The notes under the pieces: model-generated
Database searches by the model: none
Seen by the model: the letters and a program-made list of their open reading frames with translations, nothing else
Told to the model about the DNA's origin: nothing
In this document: one piece after another, positions 1 through 6,046 of the stretch
Layout of the letters: each line of letters starts with the position of its first letter
How positions within the stretch are numbered: the first letter of the stretch is position 1
Program-made: the position numbers and the translations under genes
Source of the DNA: an uncultured Alphaproteobacteria bacterium
GTDB taxonomy: Bacteria > Pseudomonadota > Alphaproteobacteria > Caulobacterales > Hyphomonadaceae
DNA length: 7,342 nucleotides
Direction: 5' to 3'
Assembly: GCA_903831485.1 (NCBI GenBank)
Contig: CAIKXW010000394.1
Location: 1-7,342 of the forward strand

Positions 1-739
1 TCGAGAGCAGCGGGATGATCGCGTCGATCTGCTGGTAGAGCTCCGAGCGGTCGTCGGTCGGGCCCGAGATGATCAGCGGCGTGCGGCTCTCGTCGACCAG
101 GATCGAGTCGACCTCGTCGACCATGGCGAAGCGGTGGCCGCGCTGGACCATGTCGGCCAACGAGTACTTCATGTTGTCGCGGAGGTAGTCGAAGCCGAAT
201 TCATTGTTGGTGCCGTAGGTGATGTCGCAGGCGTAGGAGGCGCGGCGCTGGGCGTCGTCGAGGCCGTGCACGATCTTGCCGACCGACATGCCGAGGAAGC
301 GGTAGACCTTGCCCATCCATTCGGCGTCGCGCGAGGCGAGGTAGTCGTTGACGGTGATGACGTGGACGCCCCGGCCTTCGAGGGCGTTGAGATAGACTGG
401 CGCCGTGGCGACCAGCGTCTTGCCCTCGCCGGTGCGCATTTCGGAGATACCGCCCCTATGGAGCACGATGCCCCCGATCAGCTGGACGTCGAAATGCCGC
501 AGACCCAGAGCGCGCTTTGACGCCTCCCGGACGGTGGCGAAGGCCTCGGGCAGGATGTCGTCGAGCTTGGCCCCGTTGGCGACCTGCTGGCGGAAATCCT
601 TCGTCCGCTGGCGCAGGGCGTCGTCGGAAAGGGCCTCCGTTACGGGCTCCAGCGCGTTGATACGCTGGACGAGGGCCCTGTAGGGCCTGATCTTCCGGTC
701 GTTGACCGACCCGAATATCTTTTGGGCAATCCCGAGCAT
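1..739 (-). CDS. secA: Preprotein translocase ATPase SecA, N-terminal part (runs off left edge)
   Basis: SecA is the ATPase motor that pushes unfolded preproteins through the SecYEG channel in the inner membrane. Read on the minus strand from ATG 739-737, the frame stays open to base 1 and gives 246 codons, about a quarter of a typical ~900-residue SecA. The N-terminus [18 protein letters not shown] is typical of the family. The Walker A motif MRTGEGKT places the nucleotide-binding lysine at about residue 107, and the Walker B/DEAD-type motif [10 protein letters not shown] starts at residue 208. Both are close to their Escherichia coli positions. The motifs TVNDYLA and [16 protein letters not shown] lie between them. 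Everything seen is the first nucleotide-binding domain and the start of the preprotein-crosslinking region. The Shine-Dalgarno upstream is weak (a GGAT about 5 bases before ATG), but the start matches SecA homologues. The gene is divergent from the parvulin gene. Identification is very secure. Confidence 0.98.
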   Translation of the reverse strand, partial: MLGIAQKIFGSVNDRKIRPYRALVQRINALEPVTEALSDDALRQRTKDFRQQVANGAKLDDILPEAFATVREASKRALGLRHFDVQLIGGIVLHRGGISEMRTGEGKTLVATAPVYLNALEGRGVHVITVNDYLASRDAEWMGKVYRFLGMSVGKIVHGLDDAQRRASYACDITYGTNNEFGFDYLRDNMKYSLADMVQRGHRFAMVDEVDSILVDESRTPLIISGPTDDRSELYQQIDAIIPLLS

Positions 740-812
740 TCGAATATCCGCTGCCAGCCTGCGCGATCCGCAAATGGTCGCGATGTCCCTTACATATAGT
801 GTATACGGGGGA

Positions 813-840
813 GTTATCCGGCCTCGGCTACACACGTCCA
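813..840 (-). promoter_or_regulatory. Candidate secA promoter
   Basis: On the minus strand, TGGACG (840-835; 4 of 6 against TTGACA, 5 of 6 against the alphaproteobacterial TTGACG) is followed after 16 bases by GATAAC (818-813; 4 of 6 against TATAAT). Transcription would start near 805 and leave a leader of about 65 bases before the secA ATG. A second possibility on the same strand is a perfect TTGACA at 919-914, but its -10 (TACGTC at 896-891) is poor. This was found by eye and is only a proposal. Confidence 0.35.
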
Positions 841-846
841 GCTATT

Positions 847-871
847 GTGAATTTCCCATGGGGAAACTCAC
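847..871. repeat. 25-bp inverted repeat in the secA/foldase intergenic region
   Basis: The arms GTGAATTTCCC (847-857) and GGGAAACTCAC (861-871) are inverted copies separated by ATG, matching at 10 of 11 positions; the single mismatch is A851 against C867. The repeat lies midway between the two divergent starts, just upstream of the candidate secA -35. It could be an operator for a dimeric regulator or a hairpin in a transcript. No run of T follows on either strand, so it does not look like an intrinsic terminator. I do not recognise a regulator for this sequence. Confidence 0.6.
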
Positions 872-977
872 TCGACTTGAGCGTTGCCGAGACGTAAGGA
901 CCGGCATTACCGGTGTCAATTGGACCACGGGAGCGCTGACTGTTCTCGATGCCGGTCAGCAGGCCGGCTGACAGCTT

Positions 978-983
978 AAGGAG
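978..983 (+). promoter_or_regulatory. Ribosome binding site that fixes the parvulin gene start
   Basis: AAGGAG is a near-perfect Shine-Dalgarno sequence, 7 bases before ATG 991. It decides the start at 991 over an in-frame upstream ATG at 949, which would add 14 residues in front of a lipoprotein signal peptide that already looks complete. Confidence 0.85.
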
Positions 984-990
984 CCCCAGC

Positions 991-2040
991 ATGGCATTTG
1001 GGACACGCCCTCTTATGCTGGCCGCCCTGGCGGCATGCCTGCCGCTGGCGGGATGTGGCGGGGAAGCCGCCCCGATGGAGGAGGCGGCCGAGGGCGATGT
1101 TTCGGCCGAGGCAGCCACGGTCAACGGCCAGGTCATCTACGTTTCCGACGTGGATATGGAGGCCCGGATGCGCGGGCTGGTGAAGCCGGGCGAGACACTT
1201 GCCCCCGGAAGCGCCGAATTCGATGAAGTCCTGGAAGGGCTGATCGAGGTGAAGCTGCTCGCCGTGGAGGCTGTCGATCGCCGCCTCGATGAGGAGCCCG
1301 AGGCGCGCCACCGGCTCAACACGGCGCGCGATCAGATCCTGATGAACATCCTGCTCGAGCGTATTGCCGAGGAGAAGATCGACGAAGCGGCCCTCCGCAA
1401 GATGTACGAGGCCCAGCTCCAGCTGCTCGAACCGGACCTGGAGACCGAGGCGCATGTTCGCCACATCCTGGCCCCGACACGCGACGCGATCGAGAAGATC
1501 GCGGCCGAGCTGAAGACCGGCGTCGACTTTGCGGTTCTTGCGGCCCGCCGTTCGACCGACGCGGCGACGCGCCTTGATGGCGGCGACCTTGGCTACCTGA
1601 CCGCAGGGGCGGTCTCGCCCGAGCTGGCGCGCGTGATCCGCGATATCCCGAAGGGCGGCGTCTCGCGCCCGTTCGAAGACGCGCAGGGCTGGCATATCGT
1701 GAAGGTCGAGGATGTGCGCAAGAAGCGGCCGCCCTCGATCGACGAGCTCGATGAAAAGATCAGGCGGTTTCTCAAGGAGCAGGAGTTCGAGAAGATCCTG
1801 AAGGAGCTCCGCGCCGATGCGGAGATCGTCAAGCGCAATCCGGCGCGCTCCTCGCGGCTAGATGCGCCGGCGGCTACGGCGGCGCCGAAACCTGTCGAGC
1901 GCGCGCCGGCAGCGCCGGCGCCCGAGGCGCCTGCGCCGGATACGTCTCAAGGCATAACGATCCTCCGGATGGAGCCGGCTCCGCCGCCGGCCGAGACCCG
2001 CGACCCCGCGGCGCCGCCAACGCCAGCCACGCCGCAATAA
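991..2040 (+). CDS. Parvulin-type peptidyl-prolyl cis-trans isomerase, putative lipoprotein foldase (SurA/PrsA-like)
   Basis: This gene encodes a 349-residue exported foldase expected to isomerise prolyl bonds in proteins emerging from the Sec channel. The first 22 residues form a lipoprotein signal: an Arg, a hydrophobic stretch, then the lipobox LAGC with Cys22 as the lipidation site. Residues ~42-150 resemble a SurA N-terminal region (VNGQVIYVSDVD, then a long helical stretch). Residues ~151-243 are the parvulin domain, with HVRHIL at 155-160, LGYLTAG in the middle and GWHIVKV at 233-239 carrying the conserved His. A charged helix follows, then an Ala/Pro-rich, probably disordered tail (291-349). 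Start 991 is set by the strong AAGGAG. argJ begins 26 bases downstream with no visible terminator, so the two are probably cotranscribed. Divergent placement beside secA fits an export role. The exact client is unknown, so no gene symbol is given. Confidence 0.92.
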   Translation: MAFGTRPLMLAALAACLPLAGCGGEAAPMEEAAEGDVSAEAATVNGQVIYVSDVDMEARMRGLVKPGETLAPGSAEFDEVLEGLIEVKLLAVEAVDRRLDEEPEARHRLNTARDQILMNILLERIAEEKIDEAALRKMYEAQLQLLEPDLETEAHVRHILAPTRDAIEKIAAELKTGVDFAVLAARRSTDAATRLDGGDLGYLTAGAVSPELARVIRDIPKGGVSRPFEDAQGWHIVKVEDVRKKRPPSIDELDEKIRRFLKEQEFEKILKELRADAEIVKRNPARSSRLDAPAATAAPKPVERAPAAPAPEAPAPDTSQGITILRMEPAPPPAETRDPAAPPTPATPQ

Positions 2041-2054
2041 TCCAACGTTCGAAA

Positions 2055-2058
2055 AAGG
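2055..2058 (+). promoter_or_regulatory. Ribosome binding site supporting a TTG start for argJ
   Basis: AAGG inside GAAAAAGGT lies 8 bases before TTG 2067. No ATG occurs in frame until 2142, which would remove the conserved SPLAP segment, so this site supports the TTG start. Confidence 0.6.
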
Positions 2059-2066
2059 TATCCGAC

Positions 2067-3320
2067 TTGGCCACCGCATCAGACCTGCCCGTATCGCCGC
2101 TTGCGCCGGAGCGTTTCCCTGTGCTGCCCAGGTTGGCGGGCATGGAGGCGGTCACGCACTCGCTTGGTCTCTACAAGGGTCGCGTGCGGGATGACCTTCT
2201 GGTGGTGCACTTTCCCAACGGCGCAGCGGCGGGCGGCATATTCACGATGTCTTCGACCCGTTCGGACGATGTCGACCGCTGCCGGGCGGCGCTGAAAGCG
2301 GGCGGGGGCAGGGCGCGGGTGCTGGTGGTGAACACGGGCAATTCCAACGCTTTCACGGGCGCCGCAGGCGTTGCGAAGAATGCGGCGACGATCGCGTCGG
2401 CGCGCAAGCAGTCGGGCTGCAGCGAGCATGAAGTGTTAATCTCGGCGACCGGCGTCATCGGCGAGCCGCTGCCGCCGCACATCGTCTCGGGCGGCGTCGA
2501 GCAGGTGTGGGACAGGCTGGCCGCGCCTGACTTCGAGAAGATCGCCAACTGCATCCGCACGACGGACACGTTCGCCAAGGCTGCCGGCGAGACGGTGGAC
2601 CTCAACCGCCGCAATGTGTCGATCGTGGGCGTGGCCAAGGGGTCAGGCATGATCCAGCCCAACATGGCGACGACGCTGAACTACATGTTCACCGACGCGA
2701 ACCTGGCGCCCGCCGTGTGCCAGGCGCTGATCGCGAAACTTGGTGATCTGACCTACAACTGCATAACCGTGGATTCGGATACGTCGACATCCGACACGCT
2801 GCTGTTCTTCGCGACGGGGGCGGCGGGCGGCGAGCCGATCGAGAATCCGGATGATCCACGCCTCGCCGATTTCATCGCAGCGATGCACCGGGTGCTGCTT
2901 GACCTTGCAACGCAGATCGTGCGCGACGGAGAGGGCGCGACCAAGATCATCGAGATCACGGTGGAGGGTGCAGCAAGCGACGCATCGGCCAAGGTGATCG
3001 CCTGCTCGATCGCCAACTCGCCGCTGGTGAAGACGGCGATTGCCGCCGGCGACGCCAACTGGGGCCGCGTCGTGATGGCTGTCGGCAAGACCGCCGAGCC
3101 GGTCGAGCGGGACAGGCTGTCCCTGTGGTTCGGTGATCATAAGGTGGCGCACGAGGGCGCGCGCGCGGCGGACTATTCGGAAGCAGAAGCCACCAGGGCG
3201 GTCTCGGGCGAACAGGTCTTCATCCGCGTTGGTGTTGGCGTCGGCCGGGGCAAGGCGACGGTTTGGACCTGCGATCTCACCGATGGTTACGTGAAGATAA
3301 ACGGCGCCTACAGAAGTTGA
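2067..3320 (+). CDS. argJ: Ornithine acetyltransferase / N-acetylglutamate synthase ArgJ
   Basis: ArgJ moves the acetyl group from N-acetylornithine to glutamate, releasing ornithine and regenerating N-acetylglutamate in the cytoplasmic arginine pathway. Some members also make N-acetylglutamate from acetyl-CoA. The 417-residue product has the usual length. It starts at TTG: the residues VSPLAPERFPVLPRLAGM match ArgJ N-termini. The oxyanion-hole Thr128-Gly129 lies in SATGVIGEPLP. The self-cleavage site is in GMIQPNMATTLNYMFTDA, cutting between Ala201 and Thr202 to expose the nucleophilic Thr; the usual ATML is ATTL here. VDSDTSTSDT and the C-terminal TCDLTDGYVKINGAYRS are family hallmarks. It lies 26 bases after the parvulin gene, with mutT following closely. 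Whether the enzyme is mono- or bifunctional cannot be told from sequence alone. Identification is very secure. Confidence 0.98.
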   Translation: MATASDLPVSPLAPERFPVLPRLAGMEAVTHSLGLYKGRVRDDLLVVHFPNGAAAGGIFTMSSTRSDDVDRCRAALKAGGGRARVLVVNTGNSNAFTGAAGVAKNAATIASARKQSGCSEHEVLISATGVIGEPLPPHIVSGGVEQVWDRLAAPDFEKIANCIRTTDTFAKAAGETVDLNRRNVSIVGVAKGSGMIQPNMATTLNYMFTDANLAPAVCQALIAKLGDLTYNCITVDSDTSTSDTLLFFATGAAGGEPIENPDDPRLADFIAAMHRVLLDLATQIVRDGEGATKIIEITVEGAASDASAKVIACSIANSPLVKTAIAAGDANWGRVVMAVGKTAEPVERDRLSLWFGDHKVAHEGARAADYSEAEATRAVSGEQVFIRVGVGVGRGKATVWTCDLTDGYVKINGAYRS

Positions 3321-3352
3321 TCGAGCCGTCTCAACCGGATGCTTACCTCGGC

Positions 3353-3787
3353 ATGACACAAGGGAAGAGTGCGATACCGCTGGTGCTCGTCGCTGCGGCC
3401 GCGCTGGTGCGAAACGATGGTCGGCTGCTGCTTGCGCAGCGGCCAATGGGAAAACCGATGGCTGGTCTCTGGGAGTTCCCGGGCGGCAAGGTGGAAGCCG
3501 GTGAAAGCCCTCAGGGCGCGCTCGCGCGTGAACTGAAGGAAGAGCTGGGCCTGACCGTGGCCGAGGCCGACATGTCGGCCTTCTCCTTCGCGGCGCATGA
3601 CTATGAAAAGTTTCGCCTGCTGATGCCGGTCTTCCTGGTGCGCAGGTGGGGTGGGGAACTGGAAGCTCGTGAGGGGCAACAGCTCGCGTGGGTGTCGGCT
3701 CGGGAGATCGGGAACTATCCGGCCCCAGCAGCCGACATTCCCCTGTTTGCACAGTTCATCGACTGGTCAGAGGCGGGACGCGCATGA
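3353..3787 (+). CDS. mutT: MutT-type Nudix hydrolase (probable 8-oxo-dGTP diphosphatase)
   Basis: MutT hydrolyses oxidised nucleotides such as 8-oxo-dGTP to the monophosphate, preventing A:T to C:G mutations. The 144-residue product has a perfect Nudix box at residues 45-67, GX5EX7REUXEEXGU, including GKVEAGE, REL and KEELGL; these residues bind the divalent metal. AGLWEFPGGK just before it is typical of MutT proper. The C-terminal half includes LMPVFLVRRWGGELEAREGQQLAWV, read here from 3617 on, which matches MutT rather than other Nudix branches. I chose ATG 3353 from homology, because no good Shine-Dalgarno is visible. An in-frame TTG at 3317 overlaps the argJ TGA (TTGA at 3317-3320) and could give a coupled start with 12 more residues. 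Placement after argJ is, from memory, common in alphaproteobacteria. The stop overlaps the pilin start as ATGA. Confidence 0.93.
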   Translation: MTQGKSAIPLVLVAAAALVRNDGRLLLAQRPMGKPMAGLWEFPGGKVEAGESPQGALARELKEELGLTVAEADMSAFSFAAHDYEKFRLLMPVFLVRRWGGELEAREGQQLAWVSAREIGNYPAPAADIPLFAQFIDWSEAGRA

Positions 3788-3954
3788 AATCGCTGAACAC
3801 GTTCCTTCGCATGCTCAAGAGCCGGTCGGGCGCCACCGTGATCGAGTACTGCCTGATTGCGGGCATCATCTCGATCGCCATCGTCGGCTGGGCGACCATG
3901 ATCGGCAACACCACGAACGACTCGTTCAACGCCGTGCAGGTCGGCTTCAGCTAA
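3784..3954 (+). CDS. Flp/Fap-type type IVb pilin, orphan
   Basis: This 56-residue protein looks like an Flp pilin subunit, the small type IVb prepilin assembled by Tad secretion machinery into adhesive fibres. It has a basic leader (MKSLNTFLRMLKSRSG), then the processing site G16|A17 followed by ATVIEY, with Glu21 at +5 and Tyr22 at +6 of the mature chain, and a hydrophobic helix to about residue 41. The short C-terminus ends in NAVQVGFS. Length and motifs fit the family well. Its ATG overlaps the mutT stop as ATGA (3784-3787), suggesting translational coupling. No prepilin peptidase, secretin, ATPase or other tad/cpa gene is in this window. A Cys occupies the position after EY, where I would expect a small residue such as Gly or Ala. 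It could supply a Tad system elsewhere or be a pseudopilin-like membrane peptide. Confidence 0.85.
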   Translation: MKSLNTFLRMLKSRSGATVIEYCLIAGIISIAIVGWATMIGNTTNDSFNAVQVGFS

Positions 3955-4880
3955 CCAGCCTTCTCGCCCGTTCCATGCTCCTTCACGCCCAGCGCATCGG
4001 CGAGGCGCACGGTGGCGCTGCCGGGGCGTTTCGCCTTCGGTTGATCCGGCGAGGGGGACCAGCCTGACAGGGTGACGACTTCGAACGTGGCGCGCACGCG
4101 ACCGTCGGCGTCCGTGAAGCGTTCTGCATAAATCTCCATGGCGCGCATCAGGATGGCGCGGGTCAGCGGCGGGGCGCTGCGATCCGCAAACGCCGCCGTC
4201 TCGCCCATGCCGCGCAGTTCGGCCAGCAGGCGCAGCGGATGGGCGTAACGAACCGTGCGCGCGTCATTGTCGGCGACGGGCATGGCGAAACCTGCGCGTT
4301 GCAGCAGGCCGGCGCCGTCGATCACATCGAGATAGGGCGAGATGCGGTTGGCCGCTCCGCCGCGGATCTCTTCTTCCGCCGAGAGCAGCGACTGGCGCAG
4401 TTCGGTCAGCGTCCGGCCGCCGAGGACTGCGCCGATGAACAGCCCGTCCGGTCTGAGCGCGCGCCTGATCTGGACCAGCGCGCCGGGCAGGTCGTTTACC
4501 CAGTGCAGCGACAGGGCCGAGACGACGAGGTCGAAGGATGCTTCGGCGAAGGGAAGGGCTTCCTCGTCGAGGACGATGTCGGGCCTGTACGCGGACGCGA
4601 GATCGGCGCGGATCACATGGCCAAGGCGGTTGCGGACGATCTGGTCGCACTGGAGCGCCCGGGTCAGCAGGCCGTCATGCGCGCCGAGATCGAGGACGCG
4701 GTCGAACCGGCGATTGATCGCCGACAATCGGAAGGCGATGTCTTCCGCCACGAGCTGTTTCAGGAAAGAATGATCGCGGAAGTCTGCAGCGGCGCGCGCG
4801 CGGCGGCGTGCGTGCAGGGCGCGATCGAAGATCCGCATGGGATCATTTGGCTTCGGGGGCGGGGCGGGGGAGGACGACAT
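3951..4880 (-). CDS. SAM-dependent methyltransferase-fold protein, NDUFAF5-like (complex I assembly family)
   Basis: The product (309 residues from ATG 4880) is a class I methyltransferase-fold protein. IFDRALHARRR near the N-terminus, SALSLHWVNDLPGAL, PDGLFIGAVLGG and RGSATV-like GSATVRLADALG near the end match the human complex I assembly factor NDUFAF5, as I recall that sequence. NDUFAF5 hydroxylates an arginine of the NDUFS7 subunit; the bacterial role is inferred. The glycine-rich SAM motif reads LDLGAHDG (residues 63-70) instead of the usual LDLGCGxG. The start is uncertain: ATG 4880 has an AGAGGC about 14 bases upstream, while ATG 4838 (295 residues, beginning MRIFDR) has no Shine-Dalgarno. 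Further upstream extension to 5114 would run antisense through comF and is Arg/Pro/Ala-rich noise. Its TAG overlaps the pilin TAA tail to tail. It is divergent from comF. Confidence 0.88.
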   Translation of the reverse strand: MSSSPAPPPKPNDPMRIFDRALHARRRARAAADFRDHSFLKQLVAEDIAFRLSAINRRFDRVLDLGAHDGLLTRALQCDQIVRNRLGHVIRADLASAYRPDIVLDEEALPFAEASFDLVVSALSLHWVNDLPGALVQIRRALRPDGLFIGAVLGGRTLTELRQSLLSAEEEIRGGAANRISPYLDVIDGAGLLQRAGFAMPVADNDARTVRYAHPLRLLAELRGMGETAAFADRSAPPLTRAILMRAMEIYAERFTDADGRVRATFEVVTLSGWSPSPDQPKAKRPGSATVRLADALGVKEHGTGEKAG

Positions 4881-4939
4881 CGAAGCGGTATGTAGCCTCT
4901 GGCAAGCCCCGCGGTAAGGCGTGGCGGCGTAACCGTGTG

Positions 4940-5652
4940 ATGTCTGCGCTCGCGGGCATGACCTGGCCGCAGCGGTCGCTGATTTCGCACCGGGAACTGG
5001 CCGGGCCGGGCGCGCTGGAGCCCGAGCTGTGGTCGAAACTTCGCTTCCTGTCGGAACCGCTGTGCGCGCGGTGCGGCATGCAGTTCGAGTTCGTGGTGGA
5101 TCCGGGGCATGCATCGCCGATCCGCCGGCTTATGACCGTGCCCGGGCGGCCGTGATTTATGGGGATGTGTCGCGCGACCTGGTGCTCGGGCTGATATACC
5201 AGGGGAGGCGGCATGGGCTGGTTGTGCTGGGCGGCTGGATGGCCGGGGCGGGGGCGGAACTGCTCGCCGAGGCGGACCTGATCCTGCCTTTGCCGCTGCA
5301 CTATTTCCGGCTGGTGCGGCGGGGGTTCAACCAGTCGGGCTGGCTGGCGGCGGCGCTGTCGCGGTCAAGCGGGGTCAGGCTTTCGGTCGATGCCCTGAAG
5401 CGGGCGCGGGCGATGCCGATCCAGGGCGGGATTTCGGCGGCGGCGCGCCGGCGCAATGTTCAGGGCGCGTTCCGGGTGAGGGCCAGCCGGAAGGCGCTGA
5501 TCAGGGGCCGCCGCGTCCTGCTGGTGGACGATGTGATGACCACAGGTGCGACGGCAGCGGCCTGCGCCCTGACCGTGAAGCGTGCCGGAGCGGCATGCGT
5601 CGATGTGCTCACGCTGGCCCGTGTTGCAGGCCCGCGGACAGCGATCATATAG
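4940..5652 (+). pseudogene. comF: ComF-family phosphoribosyltransferase-like protein, apparently frameshifted
   Basis: ComF proteins pair an N-terminal zinc finger with a phosphoribosyltransferase fold and aid natural DNA uptake. Here the gene is in two frames. From ATG 4940, frame one gives 56 residues containing WSKLRFLSEPLCARCG (first CxxC pair) and FEFVVDPG, up to about 5107; it then runs into TGA at 5153-5155. The rest, ACIADPPAYDRARAAVIYGD onward, is in the frame one base back, from about 5107 to TAG 5650-5652 (181 residues), and includes LILPLPLHYFRLVRRGFNQS and the PRPP-binding VLLVDDVMTTGAT. Together this makes ~237 residues, normal for ComF. Loss of 3k+1 bases at a GGGG run (5104-5107) explains the break. 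The second zinc pair keeps only one Cys, hinting that more than one base is missing. A sequencing error or -1 slippage is possible. The start is not firmly fixed; no good Shine-Dalgarno is seen near 4940. Confidence 0.85.
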
Positions 5653-5656
5653 TTTT

Positions 5657-5669
5657 TGGAACGATTCCA
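5657..5669. repeat. Small stem-loop after comF
   Basis: TGGAA and TTCCA (5657-5661 and 5665-5669) pair around a CGA loop just after the comF stop. The T run (5653-5657) precedes the stem instead of following it, so it is not a forward intrinsic terminator. Significance is low. Confidence 0.25.
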
Positions 5670-5744
5670 GATATCTTCCGTAAAGCGTTAGGGAGTTGTT
5701 CTGAACCCGCCTGCACCCTTTATCTGCGGGCGAAACGATCGAAT

Positions 5745-5750
5745 GAGGAG
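5745..5750 (+). promoter_or_regulatory. Ribosome binding site deciding a GTG start for the glutaredoxin gene
   Basis: GAGGAG lies 7 bases before GTG 5758. The in-frame ATG at 5743 overlaps this site and has nothing suitable upstream, so GTG 5758 is preferred. The resulting N-terminus MAARVEIYT matches glutaredoxin starts. Confidence 0.85.
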
Positions 5751-5757
5751 CTGGCCG

Positions 5758-6027
5758 GTGGCGGCGCGCGTCGAGATCTACACGAGGGACTTCTGCAGCT
5801 ACTGCACGCGCGCAAAGAACCTGCTTGCGGCCAAGGGCGCTGCGTTCACCGAAATCCGGGCGGGCGACGATCCGGATAAGCGCCGCGAGATGATCCAGCG
5901 CAGCCATGGCACGACCTATCCGCAGATCTTCATCAACGGCCGCCATGTCGGCGGGTCGGACGACATCCACGACCTCGACCGGGCGGGCAGGCTGGATGCG
6001 CTGCTGGCCGAACCGGCCGCGGCGTGA
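5758..6027 (+). CDS. grxC: Glutaredoxin 3 (dithiol, GrxC-like)
   Basis: Glutaredoxins reduce protein disulfides and glutathione mixed disulfides in the cytoplasm using glutathione. The 89-residue product from GTG 5758 is the normal length. The active site is Cys13-Ser-Tyr-Cys16, a variant of the usual CPYC of GrxC; both cysteines are present, so a dithiol mechanism is possible. The cis-proline loop reads TTYPQIFI, with Tyr where GrxC often has Val. GRHVGGSDDIHDLDRAGRLDALL supplies the glutathione-binding Gly-Gly-x-Asp-Asp segment and the last helix. It lies 105 bases after comF and 19 bases before the DUF1178 gene, so the latter two are probably cotranscribed. A weak promoter-like pair upstream (TTGTTC 5696-5701, 17 bases, TTTATC 5719-5724) matches only 3 of 6 at each box and is not annotated separately. 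Confidence 0.95.
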   Translation: MAARVEIYTRDFCSYCTRAKNLLAAKGAAFTEIRAGDDPDKRREMIQRSHGTTYPQIFINGRHVGGSDDIHDLDRAGRLDALLAEPAAA

Positions 6028-6046
6028 CCAGGAAAGCGAGACAGAC

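Noticed and set aside
134..520. Plus-strand 128-codon open frame
   Set aside because: It lies antisense to the highly conserved SecA coding region including Walker A.
900..914. Short inverted repeat ACCGG-CATTA-CCGGT
   Set aside because: Five-base arms are common by chance in GC-rich DNA and no other signal supports it.
949..990. Upstream ATG 949 as the start of the parvulin gene
   Set aside because: It would put 14 extra residues before a complete lipoprotein signal, and AAGGAG at 978-983 clearly serves ATG 991.
976..1695. Minus-strand 239-codon open frame
   Set aside because: It is antisense to the parvulin gene and has no conserved features.
2643..3752. Minus-strand 369-codon open frame
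   Set aside because: It is antisense to argJ and mutT, both secure; the translation is rich in Arg, Pro and Ala with no domain seen.
4239..4895. Plus-strand 218-codon open frame
   Set aside because: It is antisense to the conserved methyltransferase gene, has no recognisable motif and is expected by chance in GC-rich DNA.
4881..5114. N-terminal extension of the minus-strand methyltransferase to 5114
   Set aside because: The extension is antisense to the conserved zinc-finger half of comF and is Arg/Pro/Ala-rich without family similarity.
5029..5652. Complete ComF starting at GTG 5029
   Set aside because: Its first ~26 residues (to about 5106) are in the wrong frame for the zinc finger, which is plainly conserved in the other frame; the gene is better read as frameshifted.
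5706..5730. CCCGC / GCGGG pairing upstream of the glutaredoxin gene
   Set aside because: Five-base arms with a 15-base loop and no T run; not convincing as a terminator.
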